This document shows, piece after piece, positions 8,469-17,610 of a stretch of 64,000 nt of DNA. This stretch comes from Clostridiales bacterium (GTDB lineage: Bacteria; Bacillota; Clostridia; Oscillospirales; Oscillospiraceae). How positions within the stretch are numbered: the first letter of the stretch is position 1; every line of letters starts with the position of its first letter. Under the pieces are notes generated by a model. It had not been told where the DNA came from. It saw nothing but the letters and a program-made list of their open reading frames with translations, and did no database searches. A program made the translations under genes and the position numbers. Where the stretch lies: NCBI GenBank assembly GCA_012719235.1, contig JAAYAR010000068.1:1-64000 (forward strand), in the 5' to 3' direction.

Positions 8469-9461
8469 ATGAAGAGAGTATTGATCATAGGCGGAGGCTT
8501 AGCCGCCTGTACTGTCGCCAGGGACCTTACATATGCCGGTATTGAGGCTTGCATTGTAGAACGCAACAGCTCAATTGGCGGCAAGGTTCGTAATTATGGC
8601 TGTAAGGCGACAGGCGACTGCCTCAATTGCGGACTCTGCACTGCGGCCACATTGTGGGACTGCGTTGAAAAAAACGAAAAAATCCAAAAGATCTGCAATG
8701 CTACCGTTACCGACATTGTCAGGAAAGACGGTCTTTTTCTAGCTGATATTCTCAGCGGCGGGATCAGCGAAACTCATATGTTTTCCGATATCGTCCTGGC
8801 CTCCGGTTTTCGCGATATATACGGCAGCACGGTTTTTCAGCCGGGAGTTATCGGCGGCATAGCTATGGAAAGACTGCTCAAGGACAGGCGCGAGGGCGAA
8901 CTGTTCGACAGTGCGCCGTCAAGCGTTGCTCTGCTGCTGTGCAGCGGATCCAGAACAATTAAGGATCAGGCTCCGTGGTGCTCACGCTTCTGCTGCGGCT
9001 TTTCCGGCAGGACCGCACGCGTCATAAAGCACGTCTACCCCGAATGTAAGGTGGATCTGTACTATACGGACTACCAGGAGACACACCCCGAATATTGCAT
9101 GGAAAAGCTCAGAGAGCAGGGAATTAACCTTGTCAAATGCAGGGCCCGCTGCGAAGGATCGGAGGACGGCCGCCCTGTCGTGACCTGGGACGAGGCCGAC
9201 GGCTGCAAAAGCGCCGTATACGACAGAGTCGTGCTTATAAACGGTATCGTACCGGGCGAGAATAACCGCGCGTTTGCAGAACTTACCGATCTCAAGCAAA
9301 ACAGCGACGGCTTCCTCGAGTACGTCAAAGAGCCCGAGATCACCGGCGTATATCTTGCGGGAACCGTCAAAGGTCCTATGGGTGTAAACGAAACCTACCG
9401 CGACGCCGCTTACACAGCCGTAAGGATCATTGAAGCATATAAAAAGGAGGCCTCAAATTGA
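8469..9461 (+). CDS. HdrA-like FAD-dependent oxidoreductase
   Basis: Flavoprotein related to the FAD core of heterodisulfide reductase subunit A; likely an electron-transfer subunit of the methylene-THF reductase complex encoded downstream. The N-terminal dinucleotide fold RVLIIGGGLAACTVARDL is followed by the FAD-region IGGKVRNYG and a cysteine cluster with CLNCGLC near residue 55. A second cysteine group, CSRFCCG, lies near residue 178, as in HdrA. The C-terminus carries a second dinucleotide-type segment (GVYLAGTVKGPMGVNETY). At 330 aa it is shorter than full HdrA (about 650 aa), lacking the N-terminal domain and C-terminal ferredoxins, which the next gene appears to supply. ATG 8469 is preceded by AAGGGAG; the first gene of the cluster. 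Confidence 0.8.
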   Translation: MKRVLIIGGGLAACTVARDLTYAGIEACIVERNSSIGGKVRNYGCKATGDCLNCGLCTAATLWDCVEKNEKIQKICNATVTDIVRKDGLFLADILSGGISETHMFSDIVLASGFRDIYGSTVFQPGVIGGIAMERLLKDRREGELFDSAPSSVALLLCSGSRTIKDQAPWCSRFCCGFSGRTARVIKHVYPECKVDLYYTDYQETHPEYCMEKLREQGINLVKCRARCEGSEDGRPVVTWDEADGCKSAVYDRVVLINGIVPGENNRAFAELTDLKQNSDGFLEYVKEPEITGVYLAGTVKGPMGVNETYRDAAYTAVRIIEAYKKEASN

Positions 9462-10747
9462 AACTTGTGATCGTTGGAGAGGGGCCAAAGCTTCCTCTGG
9501 TCAAAGAGAAGCTCTCTGCGGCAGGGATCGACTATTTCAGCGCGGCCAACGCCCAGGAACTGAGGGAACTTGTCCCGACTCTGCCTGTTCTCGTTTATGT
9601 TCCTTGTGATCTGCCTAAGTTCGTACTTGAGCCGGACTATCAAAAGAGAGCTGTCAGCGCTCTTCATGCTAATGACGAGATAGTTTTTCTAATGGATGCG
9701 GCCAAAGAGAATACGCCGTACGAGTTTTCACTCGTATTTGACGCTGCCATCAGGGCGGCAAGGATGATGAGACCCGTGACCGTGCTGTCCCGTACGGTCC
9801 GCGGCAGTTTCCCGGGTGCCGAGCACAAATACACGCAGGCTCGGGATGCGGGCGTACGCTTTATCAGGTACGACGATATCGAGGTTGAGCGCTCCGTTGA
9901 AGGCGTCTACACAGTGAGCGTTACGGAGGGCACAGATACCCTGGTCATCGAAACACCGTGCCTGGTCGACTGTTCTCCGGGCAGCGGCCCGGAGTTGCTC
10001 GAGATCGCGAAAGAGCTCAGACTGAAAGTCTACAAGAAAAGGTACATAACAAACAGCCGCTGGTTTGACCACAACAAGAACACTTCCCGCAGAAATGTCT
10101 ACGTTCTGTTCGATTCGGATATAGGGGAAGACGGCGATGTCGGCACCCTGGTGACGAATCTTCTTTCGACACAGAACAGGGCGAACCGCCGCGTTGCTAT
10201 GGTAGACAAAACCAAATGCGCTTTTTGCTACACCTGCTACAGGATATGCCCCCACAGCGCCCCCGTGCCCGATCTGACTGCCCGCGCCATGCTGATACCC
10301 GAGGAACTCTGCGACAGCTGCGGCGCCTGTGTTGCGGCATGTCCGGCCAACGCCATAGCGTGGGATGAACCGCTCCCGAATTTGCCTGACATGAAGCCCG
10401 TACTGATGCTCTGCTGCGAAAACTCCGCTTACGTCGCGGCTTCCGCCGCTCTCGACGGGTTGAACGTTGAGATCTCCTCGATGCCTTGCGGAGGCGTAAT
10501 ATCCACTATGGAGATGGCCAAGGCCATGGGCAGCCACTCGGGGATCCTTGTCGCCGTGTGCATCAACGGTGCCTGTAAGCACTACGACGGAAATCTCCGC
10601 GCCATCGCCACCGTCGGGCGGATAAAGAAAGAGATCGCTGAGCTGGGGCTGGATTCCGGCAGGATCGAGGTCCTTCAGGTATCGGGTCCGATGGAGAACG
10701 TTATCCGCGATGCGGTCGAACGCTTTGAAGGGAGGATAAACGAATGA
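9458..10747 (+). CDS. Ferredoxin/MvhD-like fusion protein (HdrA C-terminal part)
   Basis: A 429-aa electron-transfer protein. Residues 1-240 form an HdrA-like region without a clear FAD fingerprint. Around residues 250-305 are two 4Fe-4S ferredoxin motifs (CAFCYTCYRICP and CDSCGACVAACP). Residues about 310-429 resemble the MvhD/FrhD hydrogenase delta fold, with LMLCCENSA, SMPCGGVIS and VCINGACKHYDGN. With the preceding 330-aa protein it looks like a split HdrA-MvhD unit. TTG 9458 has a perfect AAAGGAGG 7 nt upstream and overlaps the previous stop by 4 nt, and its own stop overlaps metV by 4 nt, so strict translational coupling is likely. Assignment of the first half is less sure. Confidence 0.72.
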   Translation: MKLVIVGEGPKLPLVKEKLSAAGIDYFSAANAQELRELVPTLPVLVYVPCDLPKFVLEPDYQKRAVSALHANDEIVFLMDAAKENTPYEFSLVFDAAIRAARMMRPVTVLSRTVRGSFPGAEHKYTQARDAGVRFIRYDDIEVERSVEGVYTVSVTEGTDTLVIETPCLVDCSPGSGPELLEIAKELRLKVYKKRYITNSRWFDHNKNTSRRNVYVLFDSDIGEDGDVGTLVTNLLSTQNRANRRVAMVDKTKCAFCYTCYRICPHSAPVPDLTARAMLIPEELCDSCGACVAACPANAIAWDEPLPNLPDMKPVLMLCCENSAYVAASAALDGLNVEISSMPCGGVISTMEMAKAMGSHSGILVAVCINGACKHYDGNLRAIATVGRIKKEIAELGLDSGRIEVLQVSGPMENVIRDAVERFEGRINE

Positions 10748-11406
10748 TTGTCGCTGAGCGAAAGCCGATACAGGAGATAGCGGACAGTGTCAGGAAATAC
10801 GAAAAACTGCTCATCGTCGGCTGCGGCACCTGTGTAACGGTGAGCCTGTCGGGCGGTGAGAACGAGGCGTTCACCGTAGCGAACCTGTTGTCTCTTGTGA
10901 GCGATGCCAAATTCGACGTAACGTACGTAGAGCGGCAGTGCGAACCTGAGTTTCTTGAGAAACTCGATGAAGCGGTCTCAAAAGCAGACGCCGTACTGTC
11001 ACTTGCCTGCGGAGTCGGCGTACAGTTCATGGCGGAGCGCTATCCGGACAAACCCGTGCTGCCCGCTCTGAATACAACCTTTATGGGTGTTAACCGCGAC
11101 GTCGGTTACCTCACGGAGATGTGCCAGGGCTGCGGAAACTGTATACTTGAGAAAACAGGCGGCGTCTGCCCCGTAGCCCGCTGCTCCAAGAGCCATTTCA
11201 ACGGGCCCTGCGGCGGCAGCCAGAACGGGAAATGCGAAATAAGCAATGAAACCGACTGCGCCTGGCAGCTGATCTATGAGCGCTTGAAACGGCTTGATCA
11301 ACTTGATCGCCTCTGCGAAATCATCCCTCCGCGCGACTGGAGAACCAGCCGGGACGGCGGGCCCAGAAAAGTGGACCGCAGAGACCTTCGACCGGAGGTG
11401 GAATAA
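10744..11406 (+). CDS. metV: MetV, zinc/iron-sulfur partner of methylene-THF reductase
   Basis: Homologue of MetV, the partner subunit of MetF in acetogens and of the C-terminal domain of some long MetF proteins. It has an N-terminal alpha/beta domain starting LLIVGCGTCVTVSLSGG and a C-terminal cysteine-rich domain with CQGCGNCILEKTGGVCPVA, then CSKSHFNGPCGG and KCE, consistent with a bound Fe-S cluster. The tail ERLKRLDQLDRL then IIPPRDW is characteristic of the family. In acetogen enzymes MetV links the flavin of MetF to the other redox subunits. ATG 10744 overlaps the upstream stop (ATGA), and the stop overlaps metF (TAATG). Confidence 0.9.
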   Translation: MIVAERKPIQEIADSVRKYEKLLIVGCGTCVTVSLSGGENEAFTVANLLSLVSDAKFDVTYVERQCEPEFLEKLDEAVSKADAVLSLACGVGVQFMAERYPDKPVLPALNTTFMGVNRDVGYLTEMCQGCGNCILEKTGGVCPVARCSKSHFNGPCGGSQNGKCEISNETDCAWQLIYERLKRLDQLDRLCEIIPPRDWRTSRDGGPRKVDRRDLRPEVE

Positions 11407-12320
11407 TGTCCGAAAAGAGCAGGCTTCAGAAACTTTTTGAAGCGGGAAAATTCGTTGTCACCACGGAGATAGGCCCTCCGATGAGCGCCGACGCCGAAAA
11501 CGTCCGCGTAAAGGCCAGAGAGATCTCCGGCAAAGTCGACGCAGCGAACGTTACCGATTGCCAGACATCCATCGTGCGTATGTCATCGATAGCCGCCGCG
11601 GTTATCGCCCAGAGCGAAGGTGTCGAAACAATAATGCAGATGACGTGCAGGGACAGGAACAGGATCGCAATACAGAGCGATATCCTGGGAGCCTACGCTC
11701 TGGGCCTTAAGAACATTCTTTGCCTCTCCGGCGATCACCAGAGCTTCGGCAACGATCCCCAATCCAAAAACGTCTATGATATCGATTCCATACAACTTAC
11801 TCAGGCTGTCGCCTCCATGGCTAACGAGGGCAAATTCATAAACGGTAAAAGCTGCAAAACGCCGGCAGAGTTTTTTGTCGGAGCAACTGTGAATCCTTTT
11901 GCCGACCCTGAAGACATTCAGATCCTGAGGCTGCAAAAGAAGATAAACGCCGGTGCGCGCTTTATTCAGACGCAGGCGGTCTATGATGTGGACCGGTTTG
12001 AAGCCTTTATGGAAAAGGTTCGCAGGAAGGGTCTGCACGAGAAAGCGTATATCCAGGCCGGGATACTCGTGAACAAATCACTGCGCTCCATCGAGATGAC
12101 GGCGCAGGTACCCGGGATGGCAATACCCGAGGAACTGATAGCCCGTATGCGCGATGCTGATGATAAGCAGGCCGAAGGGCTAAAAATAGCGCTCGAACTC
12201 ATCGCAAAACTGAAAACAATACCCGGAATAAGCGGCATACACATCATGGCTGTTGGTTGGGAATCCATAGTCCCCGAGCTTGTCGGGCAGGCCGGATTCC
12301 TGCCGAGACCCGAAATTTAG
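11406..12320 (+). CDS. metF: 5,10-methylenetetrahydrofolate reductase
   Basis: Flavoenzyme catalysing the interconversion of methylene-THF and 5-methyl-THF, the last step of the methyl branch of the Wood-Ljungdahl pathway. The TIM-barrel fold is indicated by VVTTEIGPPMSADAENV near the N-terminus, MQMTCRDRNRIAIQSDIL, NILCLSGDH near residue 105, and GARFIQTQAVYDVDRFEAFM near residue 182. Length (304 aa) matches the short bacterial form that works with MetV. It is embedded among Hdr-like and AsrAB-like genes, which suggests that electrons arrive through a complex rather than directly from free NADH. ATG 11406 overlaps the metV stop by 1 nt and follows GGAGGTGG. Confidence 0.94.
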   Translation: MSEKSRLQKLFEAGKFVVTTEIGPPMSADAENVRVKAREISGKVDAANVTDCQTSIVRMSSIAAAVIAQSEGVETIMQMTCRDRNRIAIQSDILGAYALGLKNILCLSGDHQSFGNDPQSKNVYDIDSIQLTQAVASMANEGKFINGKSCKTPAEFFVGATVNPFADPEDIQILRLQKKINAGARFIQTQAVYDVDRFEAFMEKVRRKGLHEKAYIQAGILVNKSLRSIEMTAQVPGMAIPEELIARMRDADDKQAEGLKIALELIAKLKTIPGISGIHIMAVGWESIVPELVGQAGFLPRPEI

Positions 12321-12336
12321 CATTGAGGTGGATAAG

Positions 12337-12720
12337 ATGATTAAGAAAGAAATCGCTAAGACACCGGATGGCGAAAATATCATGAATTGCTTCCTGTGCG
12401 GCACCTGTACGGCCGGATGCCCGGTCAGCAAGATCGATCCGGCATTCAGCCCCCGCACGATAATGCGTATGGCTCTTTACGGCATGGAGAAGGAACTGCT
12501 TTCCTCACCCGAGATCTGGAAATGCGTGCAGTGCCACGTCTGCGTAGCGCACTGCCCACAGAACGCACGCCCCGCGGACGTAATAAAAGCCGTCCGTCAG
12601 ATTTCCGTCGCACGCGGCTTCTTCCCTGAAAAGCTCCTGGAGGATGTCGAAAAACTGGACGAAGAGACACAGAAGCAGCGCCTTGAGAAAGTTGGCGCAC
12701 TACTTAATAAAGAGGTTTAA
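12337..12720 (+). CDS. hdrC: HdrC-like iron-sulfur protein
   Basis: Small two-cluster ferredoxin-like protein of the heterodisulfide reductase C family. The two 4Fe-4S motifs are CFLCGTCTAGCP and CVQCHVCVAHCPQ, and the family helix RPADVIKAVRQISVARG follows. Such subunits relay electrons between HdrA and HdrB or other partners. Here no HdrB (CCG-domain) gene is present, so its partner is unclear; MetV/MetF or MvhD are candidates. ATG 12337 is chosen because GAGGTG lies 6 nt upstream, giving 127 aa; the open frame extends upstream into metF, but that extension has no family similarity. It is followed after 3 nt by the giant HdrA fusion. Confidence 0.87.
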   Translation: MIKKEIAKTPDGENIMNCFLCGTCTAGCPVSKIDPAFSPRTIMRMALYGMEKELLSSPEIWKCVQCHVCVAHCPQNARPADVIKAVRQISVARGFFPEKLLEDVEKLDEETQKQRLEKVGALLNKEV

Positions 12721-12723
12721 GAT

Positions 12724-15700
12724 ATGGCCGACATGGTTAAAAAACCGGTGCTTGTCATCGGCGGCGGTATCGGTGGCATTCAGGCCTCGCATGACCTCGC
12801 CGAGATGGGTATCCCTGTTTTTCTGGTTGAAAAAACACCTTCAATCGGAGGCAGGATGGCGCAGCTTGACAAAACGTTTCCGACAAACGACTGTTCAGCC
12901 TGCATTCTTGCCCCGAAAGTTACAGACACATACAGCCATCCTTTGATCAACACGATGACTTTGAGCGAGGTCGTGAAGATAAAGGGTGAGGCTCCCAACT
13001 TTAAAGTTGTGATCCGCAGAAAAGCGCGATACATCAAACCCGAGAAGTGTAAAGGCTGCAGCGACTGCGTGCCGGTTTGCCCCATATCAGTCAAGAGCGA
13101 GTTCGATATGGAGGTCGGCAACAGAAAAGCGATATACAAACCGTTCGCGCAGGCAGTTCCCAACATTGTCTCTATCACGAAAAAAGGAACTTCTCCGTGC
13201 AAGTTCCGCTGCCCCGCGCACATGGACGCCCACGGCTATATAGCTCTTGCGGGCCAGGGCCGCTGGGAAGAAGCTCTCGAAGTTGTACGCCGCACCACAC
13301 CGTTTGCGGGTGTGCTCGGACGCATATGTTTCCACCCCTGCGAGGAAAACTGCTCCCGCAGACTCGTGGATGATCCTCTCAACATTCCGGGTATCAAGCG
13401 CTTTGCAGCCGACTACGCCGCTCAAAACAACATAGACCCGCCGGTCGAGATCGAGGGAACGCCCAAAGACACCAAGGTCGCCGTCATCGGAGCCGGTCCC
13501 GCAGGCGTAAACTGCGCATATTCACTCGCAAAACAGGGATATAAAGTCACAGTTTTCGAACGCAACCCCGAAGGCGGCGGAATGCTCAAATACGGCATAC
13601 CCGATTACCGTCTGAATAAAGACGTCGTAAAATATGAAGTCGGCGTCGCCGAAAAGATGGGCGTAGAGTTCCGGTACGGTGTCGAGATCGGTCCCGACCT
13701 GACCCTTGACGATCTGCGCGGAATGGGCTACAAAGCCGTATTTCTCGCGATCGGCGCTCAAAAAGACGTCCGCACGGGAATACCCGGCGAGGATGCCGAG
13801 GGCGTTATCGCCAGTATAAACTTCCTTCGCAGACTTAACATGGGTGAACGCCCGGCCCTCGGAAAGAAAGTTGTCGTTCTCGGCGGCGGAAACGTTGCCA
13901 TGGACGCCTGCAGAAGCGCGGTACGCCTCGGCTGCGACGTGACTGTCGTCTACCGCCGTACCGAAAACGAGATGCCGGCGAGCCCCGAAGAGTACCACGC
14001 CGCACTCGAAGAGGGCGTCAAATTCTCATTCCTGACCACACAAAAAGAAGTCGTCGTAAAAGACGGTAAAGTTGCGGGCCTCAAGTGCGAGCGCAACGAA
14101 CTGGGCGAGCCTGACGCATCCGGAAGAAGATCCCCCGTAAGGATTCCCGATTCGGACTTTGTCATCGAGTGCGACAACATTATAGTAGCAGTCGGACAGC
14201 GCGTCGACACGTCAATAAAAGACGCCGGTTTTGACGTCTTTGACGAGAACGGGCGCGTCGTAAGTACTGACTGCGCGACGTCTATTCCCGACGTCTTCCT
14301 CGGCGGCGACATCACCGGCCCTTCAATAGCTATCGAAGCGGTAGCCGCGGGCAACAAGGCTGCCAAAGCGATAATCAACTATCTTGAAGGGATAAACCTC
14401 TCGCTTGATATCTGTATGCTCCCCGAGACCCAGGCGGAGGATATCGACTTTTCACATGTAACCTCGACAAAGCGCACTTCGGGCCGCCTTATCAGTCTTG
14501 ACCGGCGCCTGAGCTCCTTTGACGAGGTCGATCTCGGATACGACGAGCAGACAGCCAGAGACGAAGCGCTCCGCTGCGTCGACTGCTCCGTGTGCAGCGA
14601 ATGCCGGGCCTGCGTAAAGGCCTGTGCCGCCGGCGCGATCTGCCATGACGACCATGACACCGAGATCGAGATCGACGTGAGCTCCATTATCATGTGTCCC
14701 GGCTATGACATGGCTGAGAATATCCCGCCGGAACTCGGATACGGCAAATACGAAGACGTTGTCTCGGGCCTTCAGTTCGAGCGCATCCTGTCAGCCTCGG
14801 GTCCCTGCACCGGACACGTCCAGCGCCCCAGCGACGGCATGCCGCCCGAGCGCATCGCTTTCATACAGTGCGTCAGCTCAAGAGACTGCAACTGCAGCGC
14901 CGACTACTGCTCAAGCGTGTGTTGTATGTACGCCGTCAAGGAAGCGCAGATCACAAAAGAGCATCTGCCGACCGTCAAGGATATCCACATATACTATATG
15001 GATATGCGCGCTTACGGCAAGGACTTTGACCGTTACGTCGAAAGCGCAAAGAACAAGTACGGCATCGAGTTCATCCGCAGCCGCGTAGGCAAAGTCATTC
15101 GCAACGATGACGGCACGTTCACGCTCTACAGCTGCGCACCGGACGGAACATTTATGACGCAGACATACGACATGGTCGTGCTGTCGACCGGCATGGTCGC
15201 AAACGCCGATACCGTGAAGCTCTGCAAGGAATCCGGTATCAAAACCGACAAGTACGGTTTCATATACTGCGATGATTTCCAGGCTCCTTCCACCTCGGTC
15301 GAGGGCATATACGCCTGCGGCGCCGCCAGCGGCCCGAAGGACATCCCCGAGACAGTGACCGAGGCCTCCGCTGCCGCCGCCTGCGCCGCAAAGACCGCCG
15401 CGCTTGCGGAAGTGGATTTCGACGATTATTCCGATTACTTCAAAAGAGAAGAGGCCGTTCCTCTTCGCGACATATCTAAAGAACCCATACGTATGGGCGT
15501 GTTTGTCTGCCACTGCGGCATCAATATCGGGGGTTACGTAGACGTTCCCGACGTATGCGAATACATAAAGACACTCCCGTTTGTCGCGCACGTCGAGAAC
15601 AACCTCTATACCTGTTCCGTCGACGCCCAGCAGCACATGATGGAGGTAATCAAGGAACACAATCTCAACCGTGTCGTTGTGGCCTCCTGTACTCCCAGAA

Positions 15701-17169
15701 CACACGAGCCCCTCTTCAGGGAAGTGTTGAGAAAGACCGGCCTCAACCCGTATCTGTTCAACATGGCCAACATTCGAGACCAATGTTCCTGGGTGCATAT
15801 GGACGACAAGCTCTCCGCGACGGAGAAAGCCAAGGAACTTATCCGCATGGCCATTGGAAAAGGCATCTACGCAAACGAGCTTACAACAAAGAGTATCCCG
15901 GTAGAGCACTCCGTGCTCGTGATAGGCGGCGGAATGGCCGGAGTAAGCGCCGCGCTCGCCGTTGCCGACATGGGCTACAAAGCCTATATCGTTGAAAAAA
16001 CGGAGCGGCTCGGCGGAAAAGCGTTTGACCTTGCCGACACGTTTACCGGGCGCCATATCGCCGGGCGCGTCCGCAGCGAATTCGAGCGCGCCGAGCAGAA
16101 CGGAAACATCGAAGTCTTCACGAATGCCGATGTGCTTAATATCGGCGGCTACGTTGGCAACTTCGAGACAGATATCTGCACGCCCGCCGGCGACAGGAAG
16201 ATCGTTCACGGCGCCATAATCGTCGCAAACGGAGCAAACGAGGGTACTCCCGACGGGTACCTCTACGGTTCCGACAAGAGAGTCATCACCCAGCTTGAGC
16301 TCGATAAGCTCCTGAATAAAAACGACAAAAGGCTGCGCGACATCAAGAGGGTCGTCATGATCCAGTGCGTCAACTCAAGAGAAGACTACAGGATGTACTG
16401 CAGCAAAGTGTGCTGCAACCAGGCTCTTCGCAATGCGGCGGCTCTGAAACGCATGCATCCCGATATCGACATCACGATCCTTTACAGAGAGATGCGCTCT
16501 TACGGCCTGAATGAGGATAACTACAAAGACGCCCGCAGGAGCGGCGTAACGTTCATTCACTTCCCGGACGACCGCAAGCCTCTCGTAGCGGGAGGGGACG
16601 ATCTTGTCGTCACCGTCACATCCGATGACGGCGCGGTGCGCATGATCCAGACGGACCTGCTCGTTCTGGCGGAGGCTATAGTTCCGGATGTCGCCGAGAA
16701 CCAGCGCCTTGCACAGCTCCTCAAGGTCCCCACAAATCAGGACGGTTTCTTCCTCGAGGCCCACGTAAAACTCCGCCCCGTCGACTTCGCGACCGAGGGT
16801 GTGTATCTGTGCGGCCTGGCCCACTCTCCGAAGAATCTTCGCGAATCTATCATCCAGGGCAAAGCCGCCGCCGGAAGGGCAGCTACCGTGATCTCGAAAG
16901 CTGCGCTCGAGACGGTCGGCACGATCGCAAAAGTTGACCAGTCGCTCTGCACGGCCTGCCGTACATGCGAAGAAGTGTGCCCATACGGCGCGATCACAGT
17001 GCAGGAGGTCACAATACGCGGCTGCTCGGCAATGAAAGCCGTAGTGAACGACGTTCTTTGCAAAGGCTGCGGCACCTGCTGCGCAAACTGCCGCTGCGGC
17101 GCGGTCGATCTCGGCGGGTTCACCGATCAGCAGATCGTGTCTGAGATCGAATATCTTTTAAGAAAGTAG
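12724..17169 (+). CDS. Giant HdrA-GltD-HdrA fusion flavoprotein (1481 aa)
   Basis: Multi-flavin iron-sulfur oxidoreductase, probably the core of an electron-bifurcating or electron-splitting complex. Order: residues 8-130 first HdrA FAD half (VLVIGGGIGGIQASHDLAE) with ferredoxin motif CKGCSDCVPVCP; about 158-555 an inserted GltD/NfnB-type module with CEENCSR cysteines, FAD fold VAVIGAGPAGVNCAYSLA near 250 and NAD(P)H fold VVVLGGGNVAMDA near 380; about 617 a cysteine cluster (CVDCSVCSECRACVKAC); about 650-890 the rest of the first HdrA; from about 925 a second, complete HdrA with GVFVCHCGINIGGYVDVP, FAD fold VLVIGGGMAGVSAALA near 1062, CSKVCCNQ near 1226, and two C-terminal 4Fe-4S motifs (CTACRTCEEVCP, CKGCGTCCANC). 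It has at least three FAD sites and one NAD(P)H site. ATG 12724 follows AGAGG. Confidence 0.86.
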   Translation: MADMVKKPVLVIGGGIGGIQASHDLAEMGIPVFLVEKTPSIGGRMAQLDKTFPTNDCSACILAPKVTDTYSHPLINTMTLSEVVKIKGEAPNFKVVIRRKARYIKPEKCKGCSDCVPVCPISVKSEFDMEVGNRKAIYKPFAQAVPNIVSITKKGTSPCKFRCPAHMDAHGYIALAGQGRWEEALEVVRRTTPFAGVLGRICFHPCEENCSRRLVDDPLNIPGIKRFAADYAAQNNIDPPVEIEGTPKDTKVAVIGAGPAGVNCAYSLAKQGYKVTVFERNPEGGGMLKYGIPDYRLNKDVVKYEVGVAEKMGVEFRYGVEIGPDLTLDDLRGMGYKAVFLAIGAQKDVRTGIPGEDAEGVIASINFLRRLNMGERPALGKKVVVLGGGNVAMDACRSAVRLGCDVTVVYRRTENEMPASPEEYHAALEEGVKFSFLTTQKEVVVKDGKVAGLKCERNELGEPDASGRRSPVRIPDSDFVIECDNIIVAVGQRVDTSIKDAGFDVFDENGRVVSTDCATSIPDVFLGGDITGPSIAIEAVAAGNKAAKAIINYLEGINLSLDICMLPETQAEDIDFSHVTSTKRTSGRLISLDRRLSSFDEVDLGYDEQTARDEALRCVDCSVCSECRACVKACAAGAICHDDHDTEIEIDVSSIIMCPGYDMAENIPPELGYGKYEDVVSGLQFERILSASGPCTGHVQRPSDGMPPERIAFIQCVSSRDCNCSADYCSSVCCMYAVKEAQITKEHLPTVKDIHIYYMDMRAYGKDFDRYVESAKNKYGIEFIRSRVGKVIRNDDGTFTLYSCAPDGTFMTQTYDMVVLSTGMVANADTVKLCKESGIKTDKYGFIYCDDFQAPSTSVEGIYACGAASGPKDIPETVTEASAAAACAAKTAALAEVDFDDYSDYFKREEAVPLRDISKEPIRMGVFVCHCGINIGGYVDVPDVCEYIKTLPFVAHVENNLYTCSVDAQQHMMEVIKEHNLNRVVVASCTPRTHEPLFREVLRKTGLNPYLFNMANIRDQCSWVHMDDKLSATEKAKELIRMAIGKGIYANELTTKSIPVEHSVLVIGGGMAGVSAALAVADMGYKAYIVEKTERLGGKAFDLADTFTGRHIAGRVRSEFERAEQNGNIEVFTNADVLNIGGYVGNFETDICTPAGDRKIVHGAIIVANGANEGTPDGYLYGSDKRVITQLELDKLLNKNDKRLRDIKRVVMIQCVNSREDYRMYCSKVCCNQALRNAAALKRMHPDIDITILYREMRSYGLNEDNYKDARRSGVTFIHFPDDRKPLVAGGDDLVVTVTSDDGAVRMIQTDLLVLAEAIVPDVAENQRLAQLLKVPTNQDGFFLEAHVKLRPVDFATEGVYLCGLAHSPKNLRESIIQGKAAAGRAATVISKAALETVGTIAKVDQSLCTACRTCEEVCPYGAITVQEVTIRGCSAMKAVVNDVLCKGCGTCCANCRCGAVDLGGFTDQQIVSEIEYLLRK

Positions 17170-17178
17170 GTGAGTGGG

Positions 17179-17610
17179 ATGAGCGAGAATGTAAACACTG
17201 AGTGGACACCGCGCATCGTAACTTTCCTTTGTAACTGGTGCAGCTACGCAGGGGCGGATCTCGCCGGTACGAGCCGACTTCAGTATCCGCCCAGCATCCG
17301 GGTTATCCGTGTGCCGTGCTCCGGCAGGATCAACCCGCAGTATATTATCAAGGCGATCGCCGACGGCGCCGACGGAGTACTTGTATCTGGCTGCCATCCC
17401 GGAGACTGCCACTACCTCGCCGGAAATATGTACGCCCGCAGGCGGTTCGCGGTCCTGAAAAGACTGCTCACCCTTGCAGGCATCAACTCCGATCGCGTGC
17501 ATTTCACCTGGGTTTCCGCTTCGGAAGCAGAGTCTTTCGTGCGCGCGGTAAAAGAAGTCACCGAGAAGGTCCGGGCGCTCGGCCCCAACGATCTGGGAGG
17601 GATGGAATAA
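17179..17610 (+). CDS. mvhD: MvhD-type hydrogenase/Hdr iron-sulfur subunit
   Basis: Delta-subunit family protein that bridges HdrA to a hydrogenase, formate dehydrogenase or NAD(P)H module. The family signature is clear: FLCNWCSYAGADLAGTSR near the N-terminus, RVPCSGRINPQYIIKA in the middle, and SGCHPGDCHYLAGN, whose cysteines bind a 2Fe-2S cluster in the family. Length (143 aa) is standard. ATG 17179 has AGGTGA 5 nt upstream; GTG 17170 in frame is possible. No hydrogenase large or small subunit is in the window. The next gene starts inside its stop codon. It probably passes electrons between the AsrAB-like module downstream and the HdrA fusion upstream. Confidence 0.92.
   Translation: MSENVNTEWTPRIVTFLCNWCSYAGADLAGTSRLQYPPSIRVIRVPCSGRINPQYIIKAIADGADGVLVSGCHPGDCHYLAGNMYARRRFAVLKRLLTLAGINSDRVHFTWVSASEAESFVRAVKEVTEKVRALGPNDLGGME

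Noticed and set aside
14911-16209. 432-codon open frame antisense to the HdrA fusion
   Set aside because: It is a shadow of the GC-biased codons of the 1481-aa gene; its translation has no family motifs.
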